A stretch of 64,000 bases of DNA from Caenorhabditis elegans. Taxonomy: Eukaryota; Nematoda; Chromadorea; Rhabditida; Rhabditidae. The notes beneath the pieces were generated by a model that was not told the DNA's origin, made no database searches, and saw nothing but the letters and a program-made list of their open reading frames with translations. Positions 46,001-59,435 of the stretch are shown piece after piece. Numbering within the stretch: the first letter of the stretch is position 1; each line of letters starts with the position of its first letter. Location of the stretch: positions 10,788,001-10,852,000 of the forward strand of contig NC_003283.11 in the NCBI RefSeq assembly GCF_000002985.6, in the 5' to 3' direction. The position numbers were made by a program, and so were the translations under genes.

Positions 46001-49000
46001 TTATTTTTGATTCGATGTAGAGTTTTTCTAATCTTAAACGAACAAAAAATTTGACCGGGTCTGATTAAGTTTATGCTTGTAATAATTATCTGGTCTAACT
46101 GTCTTATTTAAACGGGAATAAACTATGGAACATTCAGCCATTCATGTACGCCCTTTCGTTTCTTAATTTTGAAAACTTACATGTATAGTGACCATCTTCA
46201 AATAAAACTCTACACAATAGCTGCTGAAACTTTCCAAAAGCGCAAAAGCCTCGACCTATTTTTAAAACCTCGACCTATTTTTCTAAATTTTTCATCAGAC
46301 TTCTCTTGGTCTGTAGAAATTTTGAATTTTTGATTTTTTTTTTTGACAAAAATTTCGAGAAAAAGTTGAATTTCATTTCCGTAAGTTAATGATATTTTGT
46401 GTCAATTTTCAGTTTTTTTTCCTCTCATTTTTCTTCTTTCTCTATCTCAGTCTCCTTACTAACTTATTTCCCACCCACTACTACTTTTCAAAAGCTTTTT
46501 TCAACACATAACGTGGCCGTACCTCAGTTTTTCGAAAATAGTATGCAATCAGGTAGAGAATTCGAGAAAAGAGACTCTCCTTCTTGGTTGCTTCGTGTCG
46601 GTCTTCTTCTATATATCTTCCTTTTCGAGCCACCCAAATCGATTCCGCCTCACATCACCTTTGACCTGTTGTCATTATGTTTCTTATAACTTCGTCATTT
46701 ATTAATTTCTATTCTTAGAGTTGTTGACCTGCCTAAACAAAGTCCTACATATCCGTGATACTCGGACTTCTCCTCTAACTCATAGTTATTGAGCCTAACC
46801 AATTCCGATGTCCACTATACCACGGTGCCCATAAAATTTTGTAGTGTTTGAGAAAGAAATAAAGAAGGAAAAAAGGCAAGTCACGGGGAGGCAGGAGAGA
46901 AGAAACCCAATTTGTTTCGAAGCACATACAACTCGATACGCCTTCTCTTTCTGTTTTCTCTCTTTTTTTCATCTGTCTCCTCCTCCTCTTCGTTTTTGTG
47001 GTAGCAGAGAAGCTTACAAGGATTGCTCTTCAGAAATGAAAAAAAAAGAAGTTCGGTCATAAAAATGTTCATAAATGAATGTTGAAGTGTGTAGGATAGG
47101 CGAAGAAAGATGGGAATGAGCCCAGAATTCAAAAAAAAAACTTTTCTACTTTCCTCATACTTTTTCTTATCATTCCTTGAATTTATTTCAAATAAAAATG
47201 GATATTTTTTTGCCTGTTTAAAAAGTTGAAAAAGAGATATCAACTTTTTCTTGCTTGGTATTTTCCCGAGAGTAGCTTACAAAATTATTCAGTGTCCAAT
47301 TTTTGTTTATTTTTTATTAAAATGTCAGTAACACGCTCAGGTTTGAGCATTTTCCAAATAATTTAATGGAATAGAAAACTACATTGTCATTCTCAGTGTG
47401 CCGTTCTCTTTAACGATTCAAGTTATCTTTTTGCTGTCAGTGAATTAACAATTATATTCACATGTCTGTAGCTTCTCATAACACTTCCAATTATTTATTA
47501 TTTATTTGATAGTTAATTTTTAAATTTCAGGTTCTAACCGCATCCACACCATTGGCGCACCCCAAACAACAGCTGTATCGGAGCAAGTGAGCAGTGAATC
47601 AGAAGAAGACGACGAGCTAGCGGAAATGATGATGGCACATTCCATCGATGAGGTTAGTAAGAAAATTGCAATTTCACACTTCCGACCGAATATGCTGGTT
47701 TAAATTATTGAAAATAGTGGTTGTACCGCAAACACGAGAATGAAAAATGCGGAAATCTCGAAAGCGTGTTTGTCGATCTCAGAATTTGTAAACTGAAATG
47801 AGATGAGCAAGAGGTGGAAGAGTAACTGAAGATAGGGTTTTTATAGATTTATAACATGCAATGTGATTCATTCTAAGACTGAAATAAGATTTGATTAGTA
47901 ATAGGTGATTAGTAAGATGAACACATTAATCTGTCGAATCTAGTAATAAAATAAAGTTTATATAAAGAACAAATTAATTTAGTTTCTTTTAAGTATCTGT
48001 ATATAATTGTAATACTGTCAGAGGAAAACCAATTGGAAAAATTCAAGACATGCAACATTGGTAGCAGAGAAGGAAATCATGTTTAAATCTCACTCATACT
48101 TTAAGCTCAAAACCAGGGCTGTGTGATAATTGCCAACCAATTTGCCGCTTGCCTAAAATTTTTAGGCCCGGCAACCTGTTCGGATGCCGCATTGCCCTGC
48201 TTGAAAGAAGGATAAAAAACTGTACTATACTTTTAAAAGTTGCAGTAGAATCAAATGATTCCACACATATTTCGAAGTTTTGAATTCAAACATATAAAAA
48301 TCGTGAAACCAAAAAAATCCTATAAAAATTCTTTATTTTATTTTTGATTTTTAAAAGTTAACCAGCAATCGACCAATCTATTTTCACAATAACAAACACT
48401 TTGCATTTCTTTAAAACACATACATATAAGTGTTTTCTACTATAAAACGAAACACGTAAAATAAATTGCAAGAAAAGAAAAGGAAGGCGGTACTTGATGA
48501 ATCACTTGCACTAATGTGATTGTGCAACATCCTCTTGTCTCTTCTTTTTCTATTCTTTTCGAGTAAAGTAGGAAAGTATCGAAGATTTCGAATCTCCAAT
48601 CTTTTCTCTTCTTCTGCTTTTTAAAATAGCTCTAGTGCCGTCTAGAGCTTTTGAAAATAGTAAAAGTTGCTTCAACAACATGCAAATCACATTTTGAACG
48701 GAACACAGACCACCCGCTGTGTTTGTGTTTCAGAAGGGTCCTTCTTTTAGCAAAGAATGGAATATTCAAATGTTTTGGCTCTCCTCCACTTGAAGACAAC
48801 GCCTTTGTGAACAAGCATCAACGGCTTTTTCTCCTGCTTCTGCTTCCAATAAAGCTTCTTAGTCTCTTCAATTCTATTCCAAACTAATTAGTAATCTACA
48901 GAAATTGCCAGACTACCCTTTTCAGAATTTTCACAAATGCCTTTTATTCACTCTTCTTGTTCTTGTTCTTTTTCTTTTTGAAGCTTCATTACAATGTGTA

Positions 49001-52000
49001 CTCATTTTAAATACTAACTAAAAATATTTTGAACATAGCAACATATTTTCTGTTCAAACTGCCTAAAGCGAGTAAAATTCCATTTTCGTTCGAGTGAAAA
49101 AGAAGATAAATCCAGTTTTATGTAGCTGTGCGTATGCATTTCCGAGAAGAGCAACACGCTGCTCGTCTTTGGCTCAATGTGCTGACAGGATTCAGAAAAA
49201 AGCTCTATCTCAACTGACAACATGTTTATTTGACAACTTTATATGTGTTACAATGTGCAAATTCGCATTCACGTTTTGCACTTTCTCTCTCGTTTGTCTT
49301 GACTGATAGAATTGTTTTGTGAAGACTACTGACTACTGGCAATAGTCGCCGTTTTTCATGAGAATAAGTTATTTCGGAAATTTTCATCTAAACGAACTTT
49401 AAAAAAATAAATATTTGATTTCCATAATAATTAATCTCCAGCCTTTTAAGATGACCTCTCATTTGTGGGACTACATTTAGTCTCAGTATATTCTCGCGGT
49501 CATATTAGAAAGCACAATAAATTCCTATCAGTACAATTAATTCAACGAAAAAACTCAAAACGGCAAGATATGGGGAAGCTTATTTTTGATTTGCTTTGAT
49601 GGTTAACTACTTTGAGTTCTCAGAGTTTTAGAATTTTTTTGAAAAGGTTTTAGGAATGTTAGACTTGACCAATTCCTATTTTCTCAGATAAAATTTATGT
49701 TTTTATACCTTGGAAAATTCCTACCTTCATAAATTTCAGCTGCGCGAGATAACATATTAGATTTACCAGTTTATGTTTCCCAAAATTGAGTTAAAGTAAC
49801 CCCTATTTAGTTTTTCCAATAAATGACGATGGCTAAAAACTACACTGTAACTGATTTCAAGTGTTATATTTCTTGATTTCTTGATTTCATGTATTTTGAA
49901 GTGGGATATTGAAATTTTAAAAACAACTTGGGATATGCTAGTAAAAGTTGAAAGCGATTCAAAAACTTTCTTTACCGATATCAAATAAAAGTGATCTTCA
50001 TATATATATATATTGTTTTTTTTAAATTTAATTAAATTTATTTGAATAATTTAATATGATTTTCAGAATCCAAACGAAGCACTCATCGAGTCATTGGCTC
50101 CCAGCTGTCTAAGTCTTGAAGAACAACAGTCGTGCTTCATTGATACTGACGATTCAACAGGTAAGTACTTTTATTCTTCAGTTCTCAGTTTTTCCCCTTC
50201 AACACCATCCCAGTCAAAACGTGTTCTGGTTGGTTGACTGCTGGCGGCTCTTCCAAAAATGGGTGGTCAATCCCTTTGGGAGCTGTTCTCAACATTCACA
50301 AGAACCATAACTTTTCTGAAGGCACTCCGCCTCCACAAAAAAGTTTTAGTGTGCGATACTGGGATGCAAGGAATAGAAAAACTAAAAACCTCATCAATCT
50401 TAGACACGCAATTAATTTTCTTTTTTGTTGATCCTGGTTTTGTTTATCTTTTTTCGTTACAAAAAAAAGAAGACAACGAAACAAAGAAGGCGGGGGTAAC
50501 GGAAGGAGATGCAGATAGGAATATAAGAATACATAACACAAATAATTTATTTTCGAGGGTTTCGAATTCGAATCTTATTCTCCCTCCTTCTGCTCCCCCG
50601 TTCCTCGATTTATTTCCGCCTGGACTACTGTTCACCTTCCAAGAAGAAGCCGTACACAAGAGTGTCACAGGCTTCATTCGTAAATAGGAAGTGTACATAC
50701 AAATTGAGGTTTTCAAGAGATTATTCTATCCTGAAATTTGTTAGCCACGTCATATCTCATCTACTTCACCTTGCCGTAGACTAGATATTAACTATTTCCT
50801 CTCACTTTTAGTTTCCAATTACTTCCCCTCCGTTCTCGCTTTATCTCGTCTTGAAGTTCGGTGAAATTGTGCGCGAAAATCGTCGGCCCCTATTATTTCA
50901 AAGGTCGGAAGTGTGCAGCAGCCGCCTCTCCGGAGGCTACTGGACAAATCATAAAAGGTGTGAGAAACGAAGAAAAATGGCCTAGTCAACCAACAGCTGC
51001 TTTCAATTTTTCTTTGATGTCCTTCTCCTCAGCAAACTTATGACCTAATATTTTTTGAGCTTGCAATTTTGGAACTCATTGTTGTTTCTAGAGTTTGAAT
51101 TGGTTGCACAGAAATCCACTAATTGTAAAACCTAGCTTTGAACTATATCAGTTTCCCATTTTCTTTTTTGGTGTAACATTAAACATTTACTGAATAATAA
51201 ATAGGTAAAACCAAAACACAAGTAAAAAGTAAGCGACTCACTTTTGCGAAATTTTCTAATTTTCTAATCCTCCTGAAGAGCCAGAGTGTAAATCTCAAAA
51301 GTTGTTCTGATTTTGCATGTTTCCATTTCAATTTATTTTGTAACTTTACTTTTAAAAACCAAGCTTGTACATTTCGAACCACTTTCACATCATTTTTTCA
51401 AATGAAATATGAATATTTTGAATAGATTTTGAAACATGAGCTCAGTTGCCTGAGGCAGTGACCCCCATCTCTACACTTCATTCCATAAAGTGCTTCACGC
51501 ACTTTTTGTTTGGTCCGCCTGTGCCCATTTCACATCTGTTTAGCCGTTTGTAGGTGTCCAAATTAGTTTATAATGTCTCTGTCGTGCTTCTTCTTCTTTA
51601 TTTTTCAATGATGTTTACGGAGAAGTAGCTGTAAAAGAAGACGAAGACGAAGAATCAATGAGAAGTAGTAGAAAGATTGGATAATCCCGGGGTGTCCTCT
51701 TTTCATTCATATGGAATCCGGTCAAAGTGCACCATTGCACATACACACACTTATTTCGAATGTTACATACTCCACCGGAAATCTTTGAATTTTCGGAATG
51801 AATGATGGATTAAGAGACGGAAACAAAAGAAGCCGTGAGCTTCTCCAATTGCTTCTCAGGAAAGCTCATCCTCTTCGTTTTTAATGCTAATTTCACAAAT
51901 TTCATTTGCAAAGATGTTATCTGACGCCTCATTAGATTTCTCACGCACTTTTTCAAAAAGAACGTCTTTGCGGATCGAGTAGTCAACTTCTTGACACTCA

Positions 52001-55000
52001 TTGAGTTTTGTGAATTATTCAAAAGTTAGAGTCTCCTTTTCTTCCCCTCTGCTCACTGAGTTCATTCATTTTGAGTTTCTTTTCTCTATTCTATAAAATT
52101 GAACTTTTCAATAACTTTTTTAAATTTCTTCCAATGCCTTTTCTGGTCTTCTTGCAATATTTGGATACACTGAAATAAAACATTAAAAATTAATTATTAT
52201 TTTATTCTTTCTAGTAGCACCGTGAAAAATAAAATTGTTAGGGATTTCTTTGTTGATAGGAGATAGTAGTATTAAATTGCCAGAGTAACTATGACAAATA
52301 TATTTTTCGCCTGATTTTTCATAAAGTTTAAAGGCATTTTCACAACCTTTTCCTGACATAAATCTGGAAAAACGAAAAACTATAGAAAGTCCGTCTCGGA
52401 ATATAAAATCGTGTAGTACAGAGGGTACACCATTGAAATGAGAGCACTCCCCGGGGAACGATACAAAAAGTGAGAGGTCTCTCCAGCAGCTTAAGCTGAC
52501 CCAGATATGAGAAGAAGAAGACACGTCCAATGTTTCCGGTTGGTTATCTTTGAGCCTCATCACCAGGTTATATATGTCTCTTTATTTGTCTTTTTCGTAT
52601 TTAGAAAGTAGGATAAAAGTAAGATGCTAGAAATTGAGATGTTTCTTAAAATTGTGATTTATGTGTCACTTAGGTACTGAAAATTTTTTATAGTTTGCGT
52701 CAAAAATAGCAATAATACGAAAACACGTTTGAACAACTTTTCAAAAATTAATCCCATTTATAAACTAAAAATTTAGACTGTTCAATCAACCGGAATGGAA
52801 ATTTAAACCCCCCCCCCCCCCCCTGCAAAAAATGCTGCCGTAGCTTTGCCTAGAGTAGGCAGGAGAAGGCAGTAGTTCGACTTTCGGCAGAGCCACGACA
52901 GGACTTGTATTTTTTCCTGATAGTGAGTGTAACTACCCATCTTACGAATTACCGAAAAATTATCTAATCTTCCTACCCAAAAACCTTGTCAAAAATATTC
53001 GTCAGTATATTGTGAGAAATAAATCTAACCAGGTACTCTCTATATATCTCATAATCTCATCAATTGAATGCATTCTGTCCTATCATTGGATTGAATCGAG
53101 TTGTTTTTCAAAATTGTCGGTACGGCGATGTCTCTCTCTCGTCCCCTTGCCGGTTTCCAGATAAAAACGAGGAAGAAGTAGTATTCGAAGTCTTCGCTGT
53201 TGCCTTTTTTCCTTCAAAAATCAAATAAGAAGTATGTCGTTTCGCTTCGTTTTTGGCTCGCCGCTCCTTCTTGCTTTCTTTAATTATGTGTCGTCGTTGC
53301 CAAAAATTTGTGAAGATAGCTGAGTGAGATGCCGGGAGGAAAGAAGCTTGAAAAGACATGACTTGTCTCAGTGTCCAGAAAAACGGAAAGGACGCGTCAA
53401 AAATTTGCTTCATGCTCTTCCTTTACCCCCCTTGAGCTTTCCGATCTTCATTTGCATTGACAAGTTCACAAGAAATGTGTCTCTTCTCACTTTACTTCTG
53501 TTCAGTCATTCCGAATATGTTTGCAGACCTGAAGCTCACCACATGTTTCTTGAATTATAGTGAACTTTTTTGTTTTTTGCAAAATTTATATGGAAATCCA
53601 CAATTATTTTTTAATATGCTCCAAAAGTATATTCTTCTCCCCATAAACCATAAATAGATGCCTACCTCATTCCAACTACTTCCCCAGGTTATTGTGCTTC
53701 CATCTTATTCTTGTGTTATATAAATAAGAAAAGAATGAAAGCCGCATTTTTTGGTTGGTCCTCTAACCAGTTGTGTGTGTCTGAACACCTCGGCGGCACT
53801 CCTCCAATTTGTTTTTTTTTCTTGCTACATTTTGACATCAGATGTTATGTGTTGATTTTGCAGAGTTATCAATATTTCTGGTTTTAATGATTTGAAGATG
53901 GACAACGGAAAAATCTTTTCATTCTTCAACATTCCTCTATCCAATTAGATCTCTTCTGAAAGTTTCCAATTTCTTTTGTAATATGATATCTTTCTTTCCT
54001 TTCCTGATCACCTTAAATCTTAAATATTCAAAGGCTCCACCTCCCTCTTCCGATGGTATTCCTTGAGCATTTGCGTGGTGGTACGCCACGTGGCACGACT
54101 ACAGTATCCCCAATATTGTGTCTAATGAATTGGAACGACGAGCAATGTCGCCAACAATTAAAAAGTTATATTCCAAAGTTTGCATCGAATTTTGATGCTC
54201 CTCGACATGTTCCTCAGCCGCCCTCATCTCCATCCTATGATTATGAAGGAGATGAGGACGAGGAAAAAAAGGAAGAAAAGGATCACGGAATCGCTGATCG
54301 AAGCATGAATGATGTGTCCGGAGAGACTACTGGTAGGATGTGTTTTGGTTGTTGATTGTGTTGAAAGGGGCAATTCGAGTTTAAAATAGTTTTTATAAAT
54401 GTGAGAAAAAAAATGTAATGTTTCCATTTTCAGGATTCTTCTCGCCAGTCCTTCCAACTGTTGCCAACTTTCCAACTACAAGACAGACTGAACGTGAGTT
54501 TTTAAATATTTGGATCCGGGTGCTTTAACTGCTTTAAACAAACATTGCGCAACCAATACTGGGAATCTAGTGGAATATGTAAGCATTGTTTTTGTACATC
54601 CTAGTCTTAAATATTCTTTAAAAAATTAAAAAAAAAAACAGCTGATTGTGACTAAAAAACAAAAAAGAAATCCCTCCCATGTTTCTGTGCTATTGCCTCT
54701 CGTGTCTTTTGTCGAGCTTCTTAACAGATCTATGTGCGCCTAAAAATGATCCACTAGATTTCCATCACTACTAAATGAATGCTGCCCCAATAATGAAGCC
54801 CTTCTGATTTATTTGCGAATTTAATTTCCTATAAAGCAACCAGATTAACCAAACAATAACCCATGTGAAACTAATTTTGTGATCTTTTTTCAATTACTAA
54901 TACGTAAAAATAACAATCACTCCATTTTCGCTTCGATTGTACATATTTTCACCTCTTTCAAACTCACACATAGTGGTTTGGTTTCTTCCAGCAGAAACTA

Positions 55001-58000
55001 CGCGGAGACCTCTGTCGCCTTCAAAAATGACACCTTCTCTTCCTTCTCCTACCACCACCACTTTGCCTGTTTTCTTTTTGTCACAAATCACTGACGGCGA
55101 TGAATCAGAAGATGAATTTGACGGCTCCGGTGACGATCTCTTTGGTGGAGATGGTGTCGGAATAACAGCCGCAACACAACCGTCGGTGAAGCGTACCACG
55201 TCGATTTCTGTTGTAACAAAAGTACTAACAACCACTTCTGAACCTAGCAGCACGCATCGTTCGACGGTTCTTCCTAGACCGTATGCGAGTGTGAAAGAGG
55301 CCGCTGAGCAGAATCCAGATTATTTGGGAGCAAGTATTTGGAATCAAGTGGATACTTTACCTGAACCTATGGTCACAGGACCTGCATGGAGAACAAATAA
55401 GTCTTTGACTACAACAGCAACAACTGAAGCTTCTTCAACAAAAAGTAATCGAAAGACCACCACGACGACAACGACGTCAGCAACGACTACAATTCGTATC
55501 CAACAACGACCAAATTACGGTGAGAACCACAAATGAGAAACACCTCGCTTGCCGTGTCTGCTCTGAATTCTTTTCCCCCAATTTCTGTCTGTCCGTCCTT
55601 CCCTTCATTCGTCGTCTACTGCTTTTCTACGTCGTTTTGCTCCCAAAAACTTTAAGCTTTCAGTGTCTTTTATTTTTCCTATTTTTGGCTGACTTCAATA
55701 CTGTCTGTTGTTTGAAAATTTAATTTTCGTTATCATTTGCCAATTGAAAAAACGCTACTGCCTGCCATTCCAGTTTTGTGGAATCTACTAAACACCTCTA
55801 ATCTTCAGGGAAAGTGTAGGTTTTTGAAGGATTATCTCAAAGTAGAAGTTAGGAAAACAGGATATGACGGATATGAGAGAATAATTATTCTAAGGCCTCA
55901 CCAACACCTGCTCTCTGAAAATAAGACCACGATTTGTGAAAATTTTCTTGTTGTCAAGTAGCAGTAGCATAGAACGTTGTAGAGAGTCTTAAAATATTAT
56001 TAAAAATTTATGAAAACTCACATATCTTGTGAATTTAACAATTTACCAACTGCTCAGCACTTGGTAAAATGCTTTCAATTTCTCAATTTTCGCACAAAAA
56101 AATTCAACTGTGTTTATGACTTGGATACATTTTTGTTTACATCTGTAGTGCCAGTAAATAGTGCCAATAAGATTATATCAGTTTTTATTTAACTCTTGCC
56201 ACTCGTTCACCAAAATCCATCAAATTTGGAGTTTCGATTCAAATATATTCTTCATCTCCTTTAAATAATTCTCATACATATTAGTTTAAAAGTATTTTGT
56301 TGAAATTTTACCAAACTCCCGGTGAGTTTTTAGAGTTCAACGACAAGCATCAGAGTCATCGAAATTCCTCATTACCCTTCACTCACATTTCGTCTACAAA
56401 ACACACATATTCGGGATTCTCTTTTTCTGTTCTCCATCCATTCCTCTTCTTCTCTTCCAATTCCTTGTCTCTTTGACGATGCCGTCAACGAGTTTCCCCC
56501 ATCAAAAAGCCTTAAGAGCAGATGATGCGTGAATTTGGCAGAGGGTTTCGATGCATTTTGGCTTTGCTCCAGCCGTTTCTTTTTTCTTCAACCAATTACC
56601 GATCGCCTTGGTAACCTTCTTTTCCTAAGAAAGAAAGGCATTTTTTGTTTCAATGCCAGGCATTCCCGTCTGGTGCTTTTCAACGTTTCCCCATTTTCTC
56701 ATCGGTTTTTATGAACGAGAAAATACTGAAAAAAAAACACTAGGAGAGCTATGAATCTATCAAGAGACATCAAAAAGATCTCATGTAAAGTAAACTATGC
56801 ATAATTCATTGGAGAAGAAGTTGACTCTTCTTCTTTTACATTTTCCAATACTACGTAATGGATGCTTAATCCTCAACTCTTTGACTACCCAACTGCCGTC
56901 GCCTAAGATCATTTTATGTGATTGTCCTCCGTCGGAAGTTCAACGTTCAAACATTTAGTTTATGGTAATGTTTTTGAAGACGTCAAAAAAGTTTTTCTCT
57001 CTGTAGGAGGCGGCTTTTGAATGAAAAAAAACCCTCTTCACTCCTAACTCTGACTTTACCCTTTCACCATTATGTGAAAATCTCATTTCCCATCGGCAAT
57101 TTTGTTTGCGAGCTACCTACCACCTCCAGTTAGAATATTCAATAGGCTCAACTTTTCTTTTCTCTTCTTTCTGTTATTCTAGTCAAAGCAAACACTGATA
57201 TAGATTTGTAGTCCTAGCAACCAAGAAATCCTGAAGACCTGAAGATTCTTTTTTCTTCATCTCCCACTTTATTTTCCCATGTTGTACTCCAGGAAATGTG
57301 TTGAGAGCTGACACAATTATCCAAATGAGCTGTGACATACTGCTCCTTTCAACTCTTCCACTTTTCCTACCAATAACTTTATTTTCTTTCTTTCTTCTGT
57401 CCTTTTTTGCTTGTTACTATAACTATGTGTGAGTTTATATTGTCGTCAGTTTTAACGATTTTTTCACTATTTTTCCCGTCTGTTTTCCTTTGTTCAAACC
57501 CCCACTATGCGTCAATATATTTTATTTTCATTGCAAATAAGTTTGGCTTTCTGTGTGTCCCTTCTGCATATACATTTACTCGCGTATTGATTAGAGCGGG
57601 TCACTATTTTTGTGTTTTTGTTTTCCTAAGACAGTTATTTTCAGATATTGATAACGAAGTTACTGCTCTAATAACAAGTAGTTTGGCACCACAAAAGACA
57701 CGCCCAAAGTCAACGCCTCACTTCACAGTATATCCAGTAAGACCTACAACGCCTATGGGAGATACGATCACAACAACAATGCAGGTGAGCCTTCGAATTA
57801 AAAAAAAATGAAGTTTAAACCATTGCAACTATTCCAGGCCGCCACAGTAACCGATTTCCCACGAACTCCACTGATCATGTGCTCCAGTTTGGCAGTAATT
57901 ATTGCCATTGCTGCAGTCGTGTTCTTTGTTTTCAAATGCAGACAAAATCCGCCAAACTCTGAACACTACACCATGGTAAGCTCATTTTGTTATGAAATGC

Positions 58001-58421
58001 TAAATTCAAAGCTATTTGTCTGATAGTGAGCCAAAAATTTCCATCTGCGTAATTAATTATATTTTTCAAATTTATGAATTTTCAGGCTATGAAATCTCAA
58101 TCAGGCTATACAGCAATTGCTCCTGAACTTTCACCTCCCATGAACCATGACCGGAGCAACGATTCATGTACACAACCATTACTTGCAAAACCACACGTGA
58201 GTTTTTTATTTCCTTCCAGTGCGCACCCATTCAATCTTTTCGGCTTCTTTCTCTTCTACTTACTTTTAATTGTTTTCTCATTTCAGATCAACGGAAACGG
58301 TTATGAACCGCTGAAAGGCGCGGTAATAGCCAATGGAAATGGAGCAACGGCCACAATGATGAGAAACGGAAACGGGAATGGGGTGGCAAAGAAAAAGGAT
58401 TTTAAAGAGTGGTACGTATAA
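37024..58421 (+). CDS. nrx-1: Neurexin, long (alpha-type) form, 1716 aa
   Basis: Twenty-eight exons: 37024-37142, 37194-37349, 37688-37751, 38116-38283, 38327-38426, 38873-38946, 39013-39127, 39256-39416, 39744-39902, 40517-40874, 40961-41557, 41603-41700, 41746-41865, 41916-42024, 42072-42282, 42335-42532, 42574-42929, 43171-43290, 43717-44152, 44245-44348, 47531-47652, 50067-50160, 54434-54493, 54992-55519, 57645-57784, 57838-57975, 58086-58196, 58287-58421. All phases close (1717 codons). It is a presynaptic adhesion receptor. A signal segment is followed by LNS1 (~27-200), EGF1 (FVCLNDGECY, ~230-265), LNS2, LNS3, EGF2 (CEPNPCQNFGKC), LNS4, LNS5, EGF3 (CIEDACANHGRC) and LNS6 (~1095-1275). 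Then come RHRRN, an acidic/Thr-rich stalk, a TM helix at ~1598-1622 (CSSLAVIIAIAAVVFFVF) and a tail ending KEWYV, a PDZ-binding motif. Four introns exceed 2 kb. Confidence 0.97.
38467..38521 (+). other. Possible extra nrx-1 exon ending in a stop
   Basis: A 55-nt segment between exons 5 and 6 is bounded by ACTTTCAG and GAGTAAG, and in the incoming phase encodes ALPVLRLDQVERDNEVVKE. Spliced at GA|GTAAG it would shift the following exon out of frame; read through, it meets TAA at once. It is therefore either a cassette that truncates the protein after LNS1 or an unused look-alike. Confidence 0.35.
44349..47530 (+). other. nrx-1 large intron, 3.2 kb
   Basis: No nested gene is recognised. It has T/C-rich low complexity, a (CTT)n run at 45595-45613 and a small direct repeat of CCTCGACCTATTTTT (46249-46263 and 46268-46282). 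A 120-codon minus-strand frame at 46881-47243 is Lys/Glu-biased and unsupported. Confidence 0.5.
50161..54433 (+). other. nrx-1 large intron, 4.3 kb, with an internal first exon
   Basis: It separates the exon encoding the acidic motif SCFIDTDDSTG from the stalk exons. It contains the candidate short-isoform exon at 54053-54332 and a C16 tract at 52808-52823. The upstream ~3.8 kb would then be the promoter of the short form. A 126-codon minus-strand frame at 52183-52563 has no family similarity. Confidence 0.55.
52808..52823. repeat. Poly-C tract (C16)
   Basis: Sixteen consecutive C lie inside the largest nrx-1 intron. The opposite strand is a G16 run capable of forming a G-quadruplex, near the length range reported unstable in dog-1 mutants. 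Confidence 0.9.
54053..58421 (+). CDS. nrx-1: Neurexin, short form without LNS domains (candidate), 463 aa
   Basis: An internal first exon, 54053-54332 (280 nt, ending in phase 1 at a GTAGGAT donor), joins in frame to the shared exons 54434-54493, 54992-55519, 57645-57784, 57838-57975, 58086-58196 and 58287-58421, giving 463 residues. The unique part begins MVFLEHLRGGTPRGTTTV, contains two cysteines (CLMNWNDEQC), a Pro/Ser stretch and a very acidic patch (DEDEEKKEEKD), and has no obvious signal peptide. The rest is the Thr-rich stalk, TM helix and EWYV tail of the long form. Short neurexins without LNS modules (gamma type) are known in mammals and, as I recall, in C. elegans. The first-exon boundary is inferred from the open frame and donor only; the start could be one of several in-frame ATGs. 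Confidence 0.65.
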
Positions 58422-59435
58422 TCCATTTCTTCAATCAAAACTCAATACAATGATGATTAAAAAATTCACTTTTGTCTGCAAATTGCCACAACTTCAAAAC
58501 GGGTACTCATCAGATATCACTTCGATTGGTTCTCATTTTTTGAATTTTTATTTTTAAATTCCTTTGAATGATGTTTTCCTTCAACTACTAGGAAAATACT
58601 CTGTTCACCTCTTTGTATTCAGGTCTTTCTCTCATTAATTTTTGATCAAATCTTATTCATGTACTCATTCATAATATCTAATAAAGATTTCTAATAAAAC
58701 CAACGAACAGCTTATAAAGGGCAAAATCAATTACTCGCAAATATACCAGAACATAAGTCAACGGTGTTCATAAGAAGTTATAATAAGAAGTTATATATAT
58801 ATATATATATACAATATTTAAATTTCCCGAAAAAACGATATATTAAAATTAGTTTCATCCCTGGAGCGAATTTCCGATAATTATCCGCAGATGCAGCTCT
58901 ATTTCTGGTTTTTTCCAGTTCGGGCTAATGTTGAAAGCGTAAAAGTTAATGATATAATTTCGCTTTCAAATGTTCCGGAAGTTTTGTGTGCACAATATTT
59001 AATGAAGAAAACTTTGATATAAAAGTCGAAAATTGCCGAGGTAAAGCGAGATCTCAAATCCTAATACAAAAGTTATCAGCAGACTTGAATCAGTATAAAT
59101 TATCAAAGAACAGGCCATCGCTATGTGAAAATTCTATAGATGACTGTTCGAAGAATTTAAAGATAAGATACTTCATTGAAATAATTATAAAAATGCATCC
59201 CTCATTCATACCTTTCTGTCCTTTAAATTGGAAAGTCAAGAGAAGAACATTCAGCAAAGCGATGAATCGAAGATTGACGATAAGCCATAAGAATAATAAT
59301 AATATGAATAATAAACAAAAGATGGTTCAACTCGATATACGGGAACCGTCGCCCCTTTTTCTTATTCATTTCATTTCACGAATTTTCTTGTGTTCCGCCG
59401 AGAAAAGGATAAGAAAACTATTTTCAAGTAAGAAG
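58422..59435. other. Intergenic region between nrx-1 and the VWA-like gene
   Basis: It contains the nrx-1 3' UTR and a (TA)10 run at 58792-58811. The frame upstream of 59436 is open from 58986 but looks like AT-rich non-coding sequence with no family resemblance. The signal peptide begins only at 59436, so the longer frame is not taken as coding. Confidence 0.55.
58792..58811. repeat. (TA)n microsatellite
   Basis: Ten uninterrupted TA dinucleotides lie in the spacer between nrx-1 and the VWA-like gene. Confidence 0.9.

Noticed and set aside
46881-47243. 120-codon minus-strand frame inside an nrx-1 intron
   Set aside because: Composition-driven (Lys/Glu/Arg runs from TTC-rich DNA), with no recognisable domain.
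52183-52563. 126-codon minus-strand frame inside an nrx-1 intron
   Set aside because: No signal, domain, splice context or family similarity; retained only as a note.
54897-55253. 118-codon minus-strand frame
   Set aside because: It is the complement of the nrx-1 Thr-rich stalk exon.
58986-59435. Long in-frame extension before the VWA-like gene's signal peptide
   Set aside because: A signal peptide must be N-terminal; the extension is AT-rich and unlike coding sequence.
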